This document shows, one piece after another, positions 22,711-33,300 of a DNA stretch of 64,000 bases (positions are counted from its first letter, which is position 1; every line of letters begins with the position of its first letter). A program made the translations under genes and the position numbers. This DNA comes from Haematobia irritans (Eukaryota > Arthropoda > Insecta > Diptera > Muscidae): contig NC_134400.1 in NCBI RefSeq assembly GCF_050003625.1, positions 68,528,126 to 68,592,125 on the forward strand, in the 5' to 3' direction. The notes below the pieces were generated by a model, which worked only from the letters and a program-made list of their open reading frames with translations, was not told the DNA's origin and did no database searches.

Positions 22711-23884
22711 ACTTGTCGCCTAACACCGGACAACATTACTGAGGGAAGCAAGTCCCCACCTATCAGCAAGTCGATCCTCGAGCTCTCAAAGAACCGAGGA
22801 TCCGCTAGAGGTATATCCGGTATCTCCATCAACACAGAAGGATTAAAAGTTCGCGATGACAGATTGCCAGACAGATTAGGAACAACTAAGACCGTCGCGG
22901 ATAACTGGAACACGTCGTCTGAGTTGAAAGTCAAATCGAACATACATTCCCTTTGAACGGAAGCCGAAGTAGTATTGTTCAGGCCCGATACCGTAGCCGA
23001 TGTTCGCCTGGACGGAAGTTTTAGGCTGTGGAACAATCGTTCCGATATAAAAGTTCCTTTCGATCCAGAATCCACTAATGCGCGGGCCATGTATGTCATC
23101 CCATTATGACCGACTTTAACCAAAGCAGTACCCAAAAGGACAGCCTTACATTGGCTCGAAAAACAGGTCTGTACAACTCCACTGCCAGTACTAGTGGACT
23201 GTATAGAGGACAACCTATGATCATTGGAAGTTGGCAAAGGAGTTACAGCCGTAGAATTCTCCCGGTTTGACTGAACCGAGTTAAGAGGAGCCTGATCGCG
23301 ATGAAGTAATGTATTGTAGCGTTGATGGCATTTGAAACATGTATATTGACTTGTACAATTCTTTACCGAATGTACCTTCGAAAAACAGTTGAGGCATAGA
23401 CTCCACTTCTTGATTTCTTTGAGTCGTTGGTTTGGATTCATTCCCAGAAATTTAGGACATTTTCTGAAAGCATGTTTCTCGTTTGGCCATAAGCGGCACG
23501 AAATTTCGTTGACCTTGTTTTGAAATGTTTTCACTGTCTTACCACTACCTCTGGAACCTGAATTATTTGTGGAAATCTGTTTCGGACCTACATTTGTGAT
23601 ACTACCCTCTTTCCTCCGAATCTCTGATACTGATTCTAATGTTCTGTGACGGTTAGTCAAAAAAGAATCAATATCAGACCATTTTGGGAGTTGAGTTTTA
23701 TCCTCTAGTGTCTGCTCCCACAAAGTCAATGTAACGTCAGGGAGCCTGTTATCGAATATCGATGTTTGAATATCGATGTCATGGAGTTTCAACAAGGATA
23801 TACAACCGTTAATATCTCTTTGTAATCCTTTCAATGAACTACTGGATTCAATCGAAATAGTGGGTGAATTGAAAAGAGTTTTCA
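22650..23884 (-). pseudogene. BEL gag C-terminal part, knuckles and protease (unit 2)
   Basis: Same domains as 18838-20091: knuckles CLNCFSKVHSVKNC and CFKCHQRYNTLLH, and the protease motif VDSGSKGTFIS. Two differences stand out. The Gag core motif IQSWDPIFVFVCCN is replaced by IQTSIFDN, an in-frame loss of six residues, and ISGDLL reads IGGDLL. The frame stays open upstream to 24083, but everything beyond 23884 is hAT sequence read by chance. The gag frame continues across the hAT at 26696-26818. Confidence 0.9.
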
Positions 23885-23892
23885 ATTGAATA

Positions 23893-26687
23893 CAGTGATG
23901 CCAGGAGGTTTTTTGAAAATTCCCTACGCGGCTCCAAAAAATTCCCTTTTTTTCCCTACGCCCAACATTTTTTTCCCTACATTTTTCCCTACGGTACAGT
24001 AATGAATAAAATTCAAACAAATATGGTAATAAAATAACATATATTTTATTTTGAAATTCAATTTCTTTAAAATTAAGTAACATAAAATGTGTAATTCAGG
24101 TAGTACAGTAGTGAATTAAAGTGTTAAGGAACTTTGTGTTAATTATAATAAAGTGTCTTGTATTTCATCCTATTATAATGACTAGAGGTACATTTGAAAG
24201 TAGTACAATTACTTTCAGTTGATTGAAAATGAGATCGTATAATACATATCGAATTCATAATGTCATGACTTAAGTTATTTCTCTTTTTGGTTCTTAAATC
24301 CGTTACAACGGAAAATATTCTTTCGGCGTCTGCATTAGCGTGAGGCATACATAGTAAAAAGTCAACTAACTTAGAAAAATTTGGAAATGATAATTCTTCA
24401 TTAAAATTTTTACACTTAGATATATATGACCAGAATTGTTCGACATCCATCTTCGCTAAAGTCTTTCGTTCAATTACAGAAAAATTGTATTCCATTGTTA
24501 TCCACTCATGGGTAAGTTGATTAATGTCAATATTAAACTTTTTACATAACAATTTAAACTGAAATTTCGTTTTATTGTCACCTTCAAGTGCTATTTCAGG
24601 ATTTAGAAATTCCATTTCTTTAAATATTGAATCGATTTGTAATGGAAGTCGTTTTTGAATTTCTTCTAGAGCTGTGATGTAGAATTTAAGACAATCTGTC
24701 TTTACCTGACACGCTTTTTGTTCAGGAAATGATTTCAATAATTCTTCGCACTCATTACCAACAAATACATCTTCTACGGCCAAGGTAACATGTGGTGACC
24801 GCACATTGCAATTCAGTTTCAATTCTGATTTTTTAATAAAATTGTGTCCCAGTTAAAAAAAAAAAAATTTTGTTGATTCCGAGTGCAGTACATGTATCAG
24901 AGTTTTTTTACTTTGAAATAAAGTATTTAGAGCATTAAAGTGACCGATGACGTACTTTAAAAATAACAAATAGGCTTTGTTGCATTCATTTCTTAAATCA
25001 TTCAGAATTAATTCGGCCGATTTTAATTTGTCCTGGGAATATGCAAATTGGAAATACTCTTCAAGAACGTCCCAGTTTTGCAATATCCTTTCAATACACG
25101 TTTGTCGTGACAACCATCTCGCCTTTTTCTTTTTTCTTCGTTCAGCATTTCTTGAAACTCTTCAAGTTGGCTGCATCGCTTTGAGCTTGCTGATATATAC
25201 GTCCCAATTTGTCGTACTAATTCCTCAGGTGCTCTGGGCAGTTGAAGACATGCCTTATTGGCTATAATAGCGGATGAGTGGCAAATACATTTAATAATTG
25301 TAACGTCAGGGAGATCAGCTAGCAATTTGGAATAAAACGAATTGTGTTGTCCTACCATCACATTGGCGCCATCACAACATAAGCCAATAATATTACTGTA
25401 TGGTATTCCATGATCATGTATACATTTTTTAAATATTCCGTAAAGAGCTTCTGCAGTGCAATCAGATCCAACATGTAACAAGTCAAGAAGTTGTACTATA
25501 GATTTCTCCTGTTCATTATCAAAAAATCGAACTAGCAGACACATAGTTTTCTTATGGGAAAGATCTGTGCTCTCATCGATTAGTACAGAGAACTGTTTTG
25601 TTTTCAGCTTTGAGACCAAAACTTCCTGCTCATTTCTTGCTAAAACATTTTGTATTATCTTAGTGCACTTTGTTCGTCCTAATTGAGCATTTTGTATTAT
25701 GGATGAGTCAGGGACTATATCCTTTAATAAAGGAACCAAATGTTCAATAATTTGAATACCAACATTATGTTCTGCGAAGAACAGGCTTAATCGTATTTCG
25801 AAGTTTGCAACATCATTGCCCACGTTTGACGGTACCTTTTCAAAGTAGGATTGTATATTGCTTGCATTTTTAACATTACCAACATTTTTCTTGTGGACTT
25901 TGGTGGCCGCATGTTTCTTTAAGTCAGATTTTCCGCAATTTAGGAATTTTCCACAACCAATGCACTTGCATTTAAACTCGTCATTTTCGACCGCCTCTAG
26001 CCAACCATTGAATTCACCATGCGTGAGCCAATTTGAACAAAACCGTTGCTTTCTATATTTTGCTGGAGTAGTTTCATTATCTTCGCTAGACGACATTTTT
26101 CTAAAACATTTAAAATTCTTATGAATATGTGTATAAAGCACAATAATTTAAAGGAACTTACAACGGATAATTTGACCATAGGTAAACAGCGTAAAACAGT
26201 TTTTTTAATATATTCCAGAATAGAAATCATACATTTATATTAACGAATCCGCGAATGCATTGCAAGTGATCGATGTTTTTAAAATATTGTGAAGTACCAA
26301 GTTGGTAAAGCCATCACCTGTTTATGTACCTAAATGGAAGCGTTGATTCTTCTAAATGAAAACTACCCATTTCTTTAACTAAATAAAACTAGTGAAAAAC
26401 ATCTTCTAACGATAGCGCTGAGCGTTACTAAATGAATTCATTACAAAAACATCGCTGCGTATTCAAATAGTTGACGCTTTGACTACCATATATTTTCGGA
26501 TCTTCAAATATCTGAAATATTAGGCAAAAACACTCCTTTTGTTGCAAAATGTTAGTATACACTGGAAATTAAAAATATTCCCTACTTTTGTGGAAAAAAT
26601 TAAAAATCTGTCCGTTTTTCCCTACGGTTGTAATTTTGCGAAAAAATCCCTACAAAAAAGGATTTTTCCCTACACTTGACATCACTG
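23893..26687 (-). mobile_element. hAT DNA transposon
   Basis: 2795 bp with short imperfect terminal inverted repeats (CAGTGATGCCAGG at the left, CAGTGATGTCAAG reading inward from the right). The 8-bp target duplication ATTGAATA lies at 23885-23892 and 26688-26695, the hAT size. It sits in the BEL gag, which resumes in frame across it (NIQ then LKTLF). Both subterminal regions, 23893-24138 and 26097-26687, hold no gene; each carries four copies of CCCTAC, all on the plus strand (23922, 23954, 23975, 23988; 26580, 26620, 26648, 26668). Confidence 0.95.
24139..26096 (-). pseudogene. hAT transposase with BED-like zinc finger, frameshifted
   Basis: Begins MSSSEDNE at 26096 (an upstream Met at 26141 is also possible). 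Residues about 30-70 form a BED-type finger, with Cys pair CIGC and a His pair in KKHAATKVH. The core shows FSVLIDESTD and LCCDGANVMVG, the two Asp blocks of hAT transposases. The C-terminal dimerisation region is FPNFSKLVDFLL, MPHANADAERIFS and TKKRNNL. The coding frame is broken twice in homopolymer-rich DNA: near 25120-25140, where KKARWLSRQTC continues in another frame, and near 24822-24870 in a 13-base A run on the plus strand. It would cut and paste the element if intact; as it stands it is inactive unless these are sequencing errors. Confidence 0.88.
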
Positions 26688-26695
26688 ATTGAATA

Positions 26696-26818
26696 TTAAC
26701 TAAAACTCTTTTGTTCTCATATCTTTGAGTGAGGTTTTTCCAAGCGATGGAAAAATTTTCATTAGTGAGGGGCAACTTTCTCACGATGTCGTTGGGTTCC
26801 CCTTTAGTCCTTTGGTAT
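26696..26818 (-). pseudogene. BEL gag central fragment between hAT and gypsy
   Basis: 123 bp reading QRTKGEPNDIVRKLP, then FSIAWKNLTQRYENKR, a conserved stretch of Pao Gag. It connects in frame with 35925-36424 across the gypsy and with 23884 across the hAT, which confirms that both insertions went into one gag gene. Confidence 0.9.
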
Positions 26819-27186
26819 TGTGATATATTAAATAAAAGACCGGAGTTTGTCTAATACAATATTTAACTTTATTTTTAACTGCACGCAAGAACGGCAAAAA
26901 TCCAAGTGATCTGTAAATTGTTTTCTAATTACCATCGAAGGCATATGTGCATAAAAGGGCTATATACATACATTGTTATGCTATATACATAAAACAGGTT
27001 TTTGCTTATGTGCTATTCAATCTGCTATACTATGCATAATCTAAGAGGGAGTTAGAATATAATTGTTATACTATTTATACTCTGAGCGCATCTACTCACT
27101 AATAATAACATTCGTCTCTCATTAATGCATTTTACATTGTGTTGTATGTTATTAACAGTGTTGTATAAAACTATGAGAATACCACA
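26819..27186 (-). repeat. Gypsy 3' LTR
   Basis: 368 bp, identical by eye to 35552-35919. On the minus strand it contains an AATAAA polyadenylation signal (26868-26873), the likely functional 3' end signal of the element RNA. Confidence 0.95.
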
Positions 27187-27190
27187 TATG

Positions 27191-27200
27191 CCCCCTTCTT
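27191..27200 (-). promoter_or_regulatory. Gypsy polypurine tract
   Basis: AAGAAGGGGG on the minus strand, four bases upstream of the 3' LTR as I have delimited it. Confidence 0.7.
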
Positions 27201-27203
27201 AAT

Positions 27204-30200
27204 TTAGAAAATACAATGTATGCTAATAATACAAAAAAAATCATTTAAGTATGCAATAACAATCTTGAAATTCATTGTTTTTTTTCTATGTCTTAAATTA
27301 TATCTTTGTATTTGTTTCACATTTTCAGTATTGATTTCATTATGATTTTCATAATTATTAATTGATATTTTTTGCAAAGGATCTAAAAGTGTACTTGGAA
27401 TTTCATAATTTGAGTTACATTCTATCATTTGATTTATATGTCTTTTCCAAATGACATTATCATGAGATTTTACCAAATAAATTTGTTTTCCCAATTTTTT
27501 GTGAATTGTTGCTTTTTTCCAAGAAACCTTGCCAGGTAATGAGTAGTCTTTAACCATTACTGGAGCATTCAAATCAAAAGTTTTGTTTTTAGATCCTTTG
27601 TAAAATTTCTTTTGATTTTGTTGCTGCTTTTCAACATTCGTTTTAACATTTTCCTTGCTTTGAAATTTTACATGCCGTTTGGGGTTAATTAGATCTAATC
27701 TTGTTCTTAACGACCTTCCATTAAACATTAGAAAAGCAGGCGAAACCCCTGTGCTAGAATGTATTGTGTTTCTATAATCTAGAAGAAATCGGTTTAACGC
27801 ATTATTGAAATCATATGATTCTACTTTATAAAGATTACGTTTTAGTGAAGTTTTAACTGTTTTTACCATGTTTTCAGCCTGACCATTTGTTGAGGGATAC
27901 CCGTAGGGTATCCCTCAACAAAATCTTCACCTTCTTTGGAAACAAATGAAGTTCCGTTATCTGAAACAACACACCTAGGCAATCCAAAACGCGCAAACGT
28001 TTCCCTCAAAACCTCAATCACTGCTTTACTAGTCGTATTTTTCGCCATATCAATACACTCAACCCATTTACTGGTGCTATCTACTATTATTAAACACCAA
28101 CGGTTCATGAATGGCCCAAAAAAATCTATGTGTATGCGAGACCAAACATCATCCGCTCTGCTCCAGGGAATGAGTTCTTGGCGTGGTGGGTCTGCCCTAG
28201 TCATTAAACATGCCTCACAACCTCTCACTAAATCCTCCAAGCTTTGACCTTGCTTGGGCCACCAACAACACTCTCTCGCCATTGCTTTCATCTTGACTAT
28301 TCCCATGTGTGTGGAATGTAAAAATTTTAAAATATTTGGAATTAAAGATTTTGGTATAACAACTCTGTATCCCCAAAACAAACATCCATTTTCCACGGAG
28401 AGTTCAGATTTTTTAAGGAAAAATGGCTTCAAATTCGAATCTGAACATCGATCTGACCATCCATTTATCGTCAACCTAATAACTTCTTGCAACAAAATAT
28501 CGGAGCTGGTTTCCATTTTAATGGTTTCAAAGTCTAAATATTTCCTGTCTCCGGGCAATTGTTTGAGGAAGTTAACGTATATATCGGTGGACTTAAATAT
28601 TGACTGATTGATTTCTCTTGGAAATCTTGAAAAATAATCAGCGGCATTTGCATTAGATTTTATATGCTCTACATCAAATGTATAGCCAGACAAAAACAAA
28701 GCTATTCGTTGCAACCTATTTGAAGCCATCTGTGGAATACCTTTCTTGGGATTTAATATGTGCTGAAGAGGCTTGTTATCCGTAACCATAGTGAATTGAC
28801 GACCATATAAATACTGGTGAAACTTTTTCACACCATACAATATTGCAACGGCCTCCCTATCCAATTGGGAATAGTTTTTCTCAGCCTGAGATAGTGTTCT
28901 CGAAGCAAATTCGATGGGCCTTTCTACTCCCTCACTATTAATCTGAGTTAAAATAGCACCCACACCCACGGGACTGGCATCTACTATCAACTTTGTTTTA
29001 AAATCGGGGTTGTAATGTGCCAAAGAAATGTCAGAAATCAAAATGTTTTTTAGTTCGTCCACTGATTGTGAACATAGATCGTCCCACCTAAACTCACAAT
29101 CTGTTTTCAGGAGAGAATAAAGAGGATTCAAAAGTGTGGCTATATCCGGTACAAACCGCCTATAAAAATTAATCATCCCTAAAAATGATTGCAATTCTTT
29201 TACATTCGTTGGATATTTAATTTTCTGAATATGCAAAACTTTTTCCGGATTCATGTGCAGACCCTTTTTGTCGATGATGTGACCTAGGTATTGAATTTTA
29301 TTTTGAAAAAAATCACATTTTTCAATAGAAAGTTTAAAACCACTATCTCTTAACAACTTTAGAACATTATAAAGCCTTTCAATATGACTCTTCCTATTTG
29401 GTGCTGTTATCAGTACATCATCTAGAAAAACTACCACTCCTTCCAAACCCATCAATAAAGAATCCATAATTCTTTGGAATATGGAAGGGGCGGAAGCTAG
29501 TCCGTAAATAAGTCGAGTGTATTGAAAAAGGCCTTTGGAGGTCGATATGGTAGTAAACTTCCTTGATTCCTGTTCTAATTCAATCTGTTGGTAGGCCATT
29601 GTTAAATCCAATTTTGAAAATTCCTCACCTTCATGTAGTTTTGCAAACATCTCCTCAATTCGAGGTAGAGGATATTTATCGATATTCAAACAAGGGTTCA
29701 CTGTTACTTTAAAATCCCCGCATATTCTGATATCCCCATTTTTCTTTATAATGGGTACAATTGGTGTCCCCCATTCACTAAAATCAACAGGTTCTAACAC
29801 ATTCATTGAAACTAATTTGTCAATTTCCATCTCTACCTTTTCTTTAATGGCCAAAGGAACTGGTCTGGGTCTAAAAAATTTCGGTTGAGACCCTTCTTTT
29901 AAATTGAGACACGCCTTGCCTCTTTTAAACAAACCCAAAGATCCATCAAAAATGTCAGAAAATTTCTTTAAAATCTTTCCTTTTTCTAAATCCATATTTT
30001 CAGAGTAATTGAAATTAGCGAGTTGAACTTCGAATGTTCTTAAAAAATCTCTACCCAATAATGGTGGTCCGCCATTTTCTATAATTAAAATGGACATTTT
30101 TTTTCTTTTATCACCATATTTGACATTTACTTCGCACATACCAATTGGCATAATACTTTTACCGTTATATGTTTTCAATAATACTTTCACCGGTTTCAAT

Positions 30201-30337
30201 TCACAATTTGAAAATTTTGATAAAAAGGTTTCTTTAGATATAACATTATATTCCGACCCTGTATCTAATTCCATTTCAAACATTTTTTCATTTATTAAAA
30301 CTTTAATTTTAATCGGACCATCTTTTATACTTCTCAT
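27204..30337 (-). pseudogene. Gypsy pol: protease, reverse transcriptase, RNase H, integrase (frame broken in integrase)
   Basis: The first frame, 27863-30337, is 824 codons. Protease shows MELDTGSEYNVIS near residue 27. Reverse transcriptase shows LDLTMAYQQIEL, LIYGLASAPSIFQ and VVFLDDVLI (FLDD, residue about 304). RNase H shows IVDASPVGVGAIL and MVTDNKPL. Integrase shows the HHCC zinc region (HSTHMG, CEACL), HIDFFGPF and VVSDNGTSFVS. The frame then fails at a palindrome (27886-27922). The rest, with GYPSTNGQAEN (catalytic Glu) and a C-terminal chromo-like tail ending NLRHRKK, continues in the frame of 27204-27869. The Asp-to-Glu spacing is shorter than the family's usual 35 or so residues. 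The upstream end at 30337 is an artefact of LOA-2, since gag-pol was continuous before that insertion. Confidence 0.9.
27886..27922. repeat. Fold-back palindrome in gypsy integrase
   Basis: 17-bp perfect arms (27886-27902 and 27906-27922) with a 3-nt spacer GTA. It replaces part of the integrase core between the second catalytic Asp and the Glu, and the reading frame changes at this point. Confidence 0.95.
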
Positions 30338-30360
30338 AGAAAATAAACTTATCTCTTCCT

Positions 30361-33300
30361 TTCCTATTCAACCGTCGAACGGAACGGACGTGTTTTTTCA
30401 ATAGCGGATAAACTCATAGTAATAGGTACCTACTACGAATTTCAAGTGTGGTGGGATATTAAGCCACCATGCAGCGAAATTCCAAGTCATCCACTGGGTT
30501 GCTAACTTCAGGGCCCAGTGGACGGGTATCGACTGGAGTTATAAATCTGGGCAATGACCAAGAGTTAGGCCCAATTAGTCGACTGGTATATACTGGTAAT
30601 GATGTAATTCGAGCCTGTATAATTGCTAAAAACGAGCTTAACTTGTTTCTGCTTCCTTCAATGTGCAATGCAGACACTGTCGTTGCCAATTTAGAAATAG
30701 CCAAATGCAAATATTGGGTATCTTCGGTCTATATGGGACATGACAGGGAGATGCCTCCATGTGCCGTTAAGACCTTAGTTGAGGAGTCACTGAAAACAAA
30801 GACGAAACTCATTATGGGATGCGATGCGAATGCGCATCATAGTATATGGGGAAGTAGTGATACTAATGCAAGGGGAGAGTCGCTAATAGAGTTTATTTTG
30901 CGTACTAATCTGGTAGTTTGCAACAAGGGAGATGCCCCAACCTTTGTCACTAAAAACAGGCAAGAGGTTTTGGACATCACCTTGGCCTCGCAAGAACTGA
31001 ATGAAATGATATCTGAGTGGCATGTTTTAAGTGAACTCAGCTTCTCAGATCATCGCTACATCAGTTTCAAATTTGATGTTCATATCACCAAGACCATATT
31101 TTCGCCAAATGTTAGGAAAGCTGACTGGAATAGGTATAGGGAATCGTTCAATATGATGATACCGGAAATAACAGAGACAAATATGAGAAATGTGCAAGAT
31201 ATCGAACACGCAGTGGAGCGGATTACTAAGGCCTTCAACATCTCACTGAAAGCTGCATGCCCTAGAGGAAAGCCAAGGGGGAAACATCGACCACCATGGT
31301 GGTCTACGGAATTAAGTAATATGAGGAAATCCTGCAGGAAGCTCTTTAACAAGGCAAAGTCCACCAGAGCCCCTGAGGACTGGGACGCTTACAAGAGGAA
31401 TCTGAGAGGATACAAGCGAGAACTGAGAAAGGCTCAGCATAACTCTTGGAATGACTACTGCAGCAGTATTGAGAATACGTCCGAGGCTTCCAGACTACGG
31501 AAGGTTCTAGCATCCACCAACTCCGCTCCAGGTTTCATTAAAACATCGGAGGGAAATTGGACAACGTCCAGTGAGGAGACGCTGGAGGTACTATTGGACA
31601 CACATTTTCCTGGAAATCAGACGGTTGAACCATGTACTGGCGGTGCCACAGTTGCTCAGCGGTCGTTTCCTGTCGAGGAAATTGTATCGGAAACTAGAAT
31701 AAGATGGGCGCTAAATAGCTTTGGACCATTCAAATCCCCCGGACCTGATGGAATTACTCCGGCGGAGTTACAAGCTGTAACTGACAAAATTATCCCCTGG
31801 TTGTCAGTGATATATAAAGGATGTATTAACTTATCATATATCCCAGGAAAGTGGAGGGAAACAAAAGTCGTTTTCATACCTAAAGCGGGAAAAGCCTCTC
31901 ACTCGAGGGCGAAGGATTTCCGACCAATCAGCTTATCCTCATTCCTACTTAAGACTCTGGAGAGGATGATAGATATTTATCTTAGAACTAGCATCGATTC
32001 AAGGTTGTTCTCGAAACGACAGCATGCATACTCGAAGGGCAGGTCTACTGAGACCGCACTACATGAACTAGTCAGCTTTATTGAAAGCTCACTATCTGTC
32101 AAAGAATACACAATCGTGGCGTTTCTAGACATCGAAGGGGCGTTCAATAATGTCCATCCGAGCTCGATATTAAATGGACTGACAACTCTGAATGTTGATC
32201 CATGTATACTCAGGCTGTTAGACGAACTGCTAATGAAGAGACGTATTTCAGCCACACTAGGTCAAGCAAACATACAAAGGTATGTGAACAGAGGCACTCC
32301 CCAAGGAGGAGTTCTATCACCTCTTCTTTGGAATGTTGCTATAAATAGCCTTCTGGTTACTCTAGAAAAAGAAAGGATAAAAGTGGTGGCATACGCAGAT
32401 GATGTGGCTCTGGCAGTCAGGGGAAAATTCCCATCCACAATCAGAGATATTATTCAGAGGGCCCTCCGGATGACTGAGAAATGGGCGAAAGACAATGGTC
32501 TTGGGGTAAATCCTGCAAAGACAGAATTAGTCATGTACTGCAACGATCGCAAAACTCCCACGGTTAGGCCTATTTCCTTAGGGGGTATTGAAATTCCCTT
32601 TGGTGAATGTGCAAAATACCTTGGCGTTATTTTGGACAGGAAGCTGAACTTTAAGCTTAATATTGAAGAAAGGGCGAGAAAGGCAACTGTAGCTTTGTAC
32701 TCGTGCAAAAAGGCAATAGGAAAAAAGTGGGGACTGAAACCAAAAATTGTGCATTGGCTATACACGGCAGTGGTTAGACCTATAATGCTATATGGTGTTG
32801 TAGTCTGGTGGCCGGCACTTCAGAAACCGACTTGTTTAGATAAAGTTCAGCGTATGGCGTGTTTGTGTATTTCAGGCGCATTCAGCAAGACAGGAACAAA
32901 TTCCCTTAATGTCGTGCTGCATCTATTGCCTTTAGACATTTTGGCCAAACAGTCAGCTGCAACAACGGCTGTGCGGTTGCGCGAACTATCGCTGTGGTCT
33001 GAAAAAGGTTACGGTCACAGTTCTGTCCTCAAAACAATGCCAGATGTGCCTAACGTAGTGGATTACACTTTGGCGAGTCCACTTTTCGACAAAAAGTTTG
33101 AGACTCTAATCCCCAACAGTGAGGCGTGGTGCACACAGACCCCGGGGAATAAAGAATATATAGATTTCTACACTGATGGCTCCAAATTGGATGGACAAGT
33201 GGGGTTCGGAGTATATTCTAATGATCTGGAACTTCGAATAGCGAAAAGATTACCTAATCACTGTAGTGTTTTTCAGGCTGAAATATTAGCAATAAGAGAG

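Larger units (their letters stand above)
20174..23954 (-). repeat. 3.8-kb tandem duplication, unit 2
   Basis: Direct repeat of 16362-20160. Its right end runs into the complete hAT. It differs from unit 1 at about four single bases and by a 33-to-15-nt in-frame replacement near 23750-23765. Confidence 0.95.

Noticed and set aside
23885..24083. Extra N-terminal residues of the frame at 22650-24083
   Set aside because: They are read from the hAT terminal region into gag by chance. The true gag continues at 26696.
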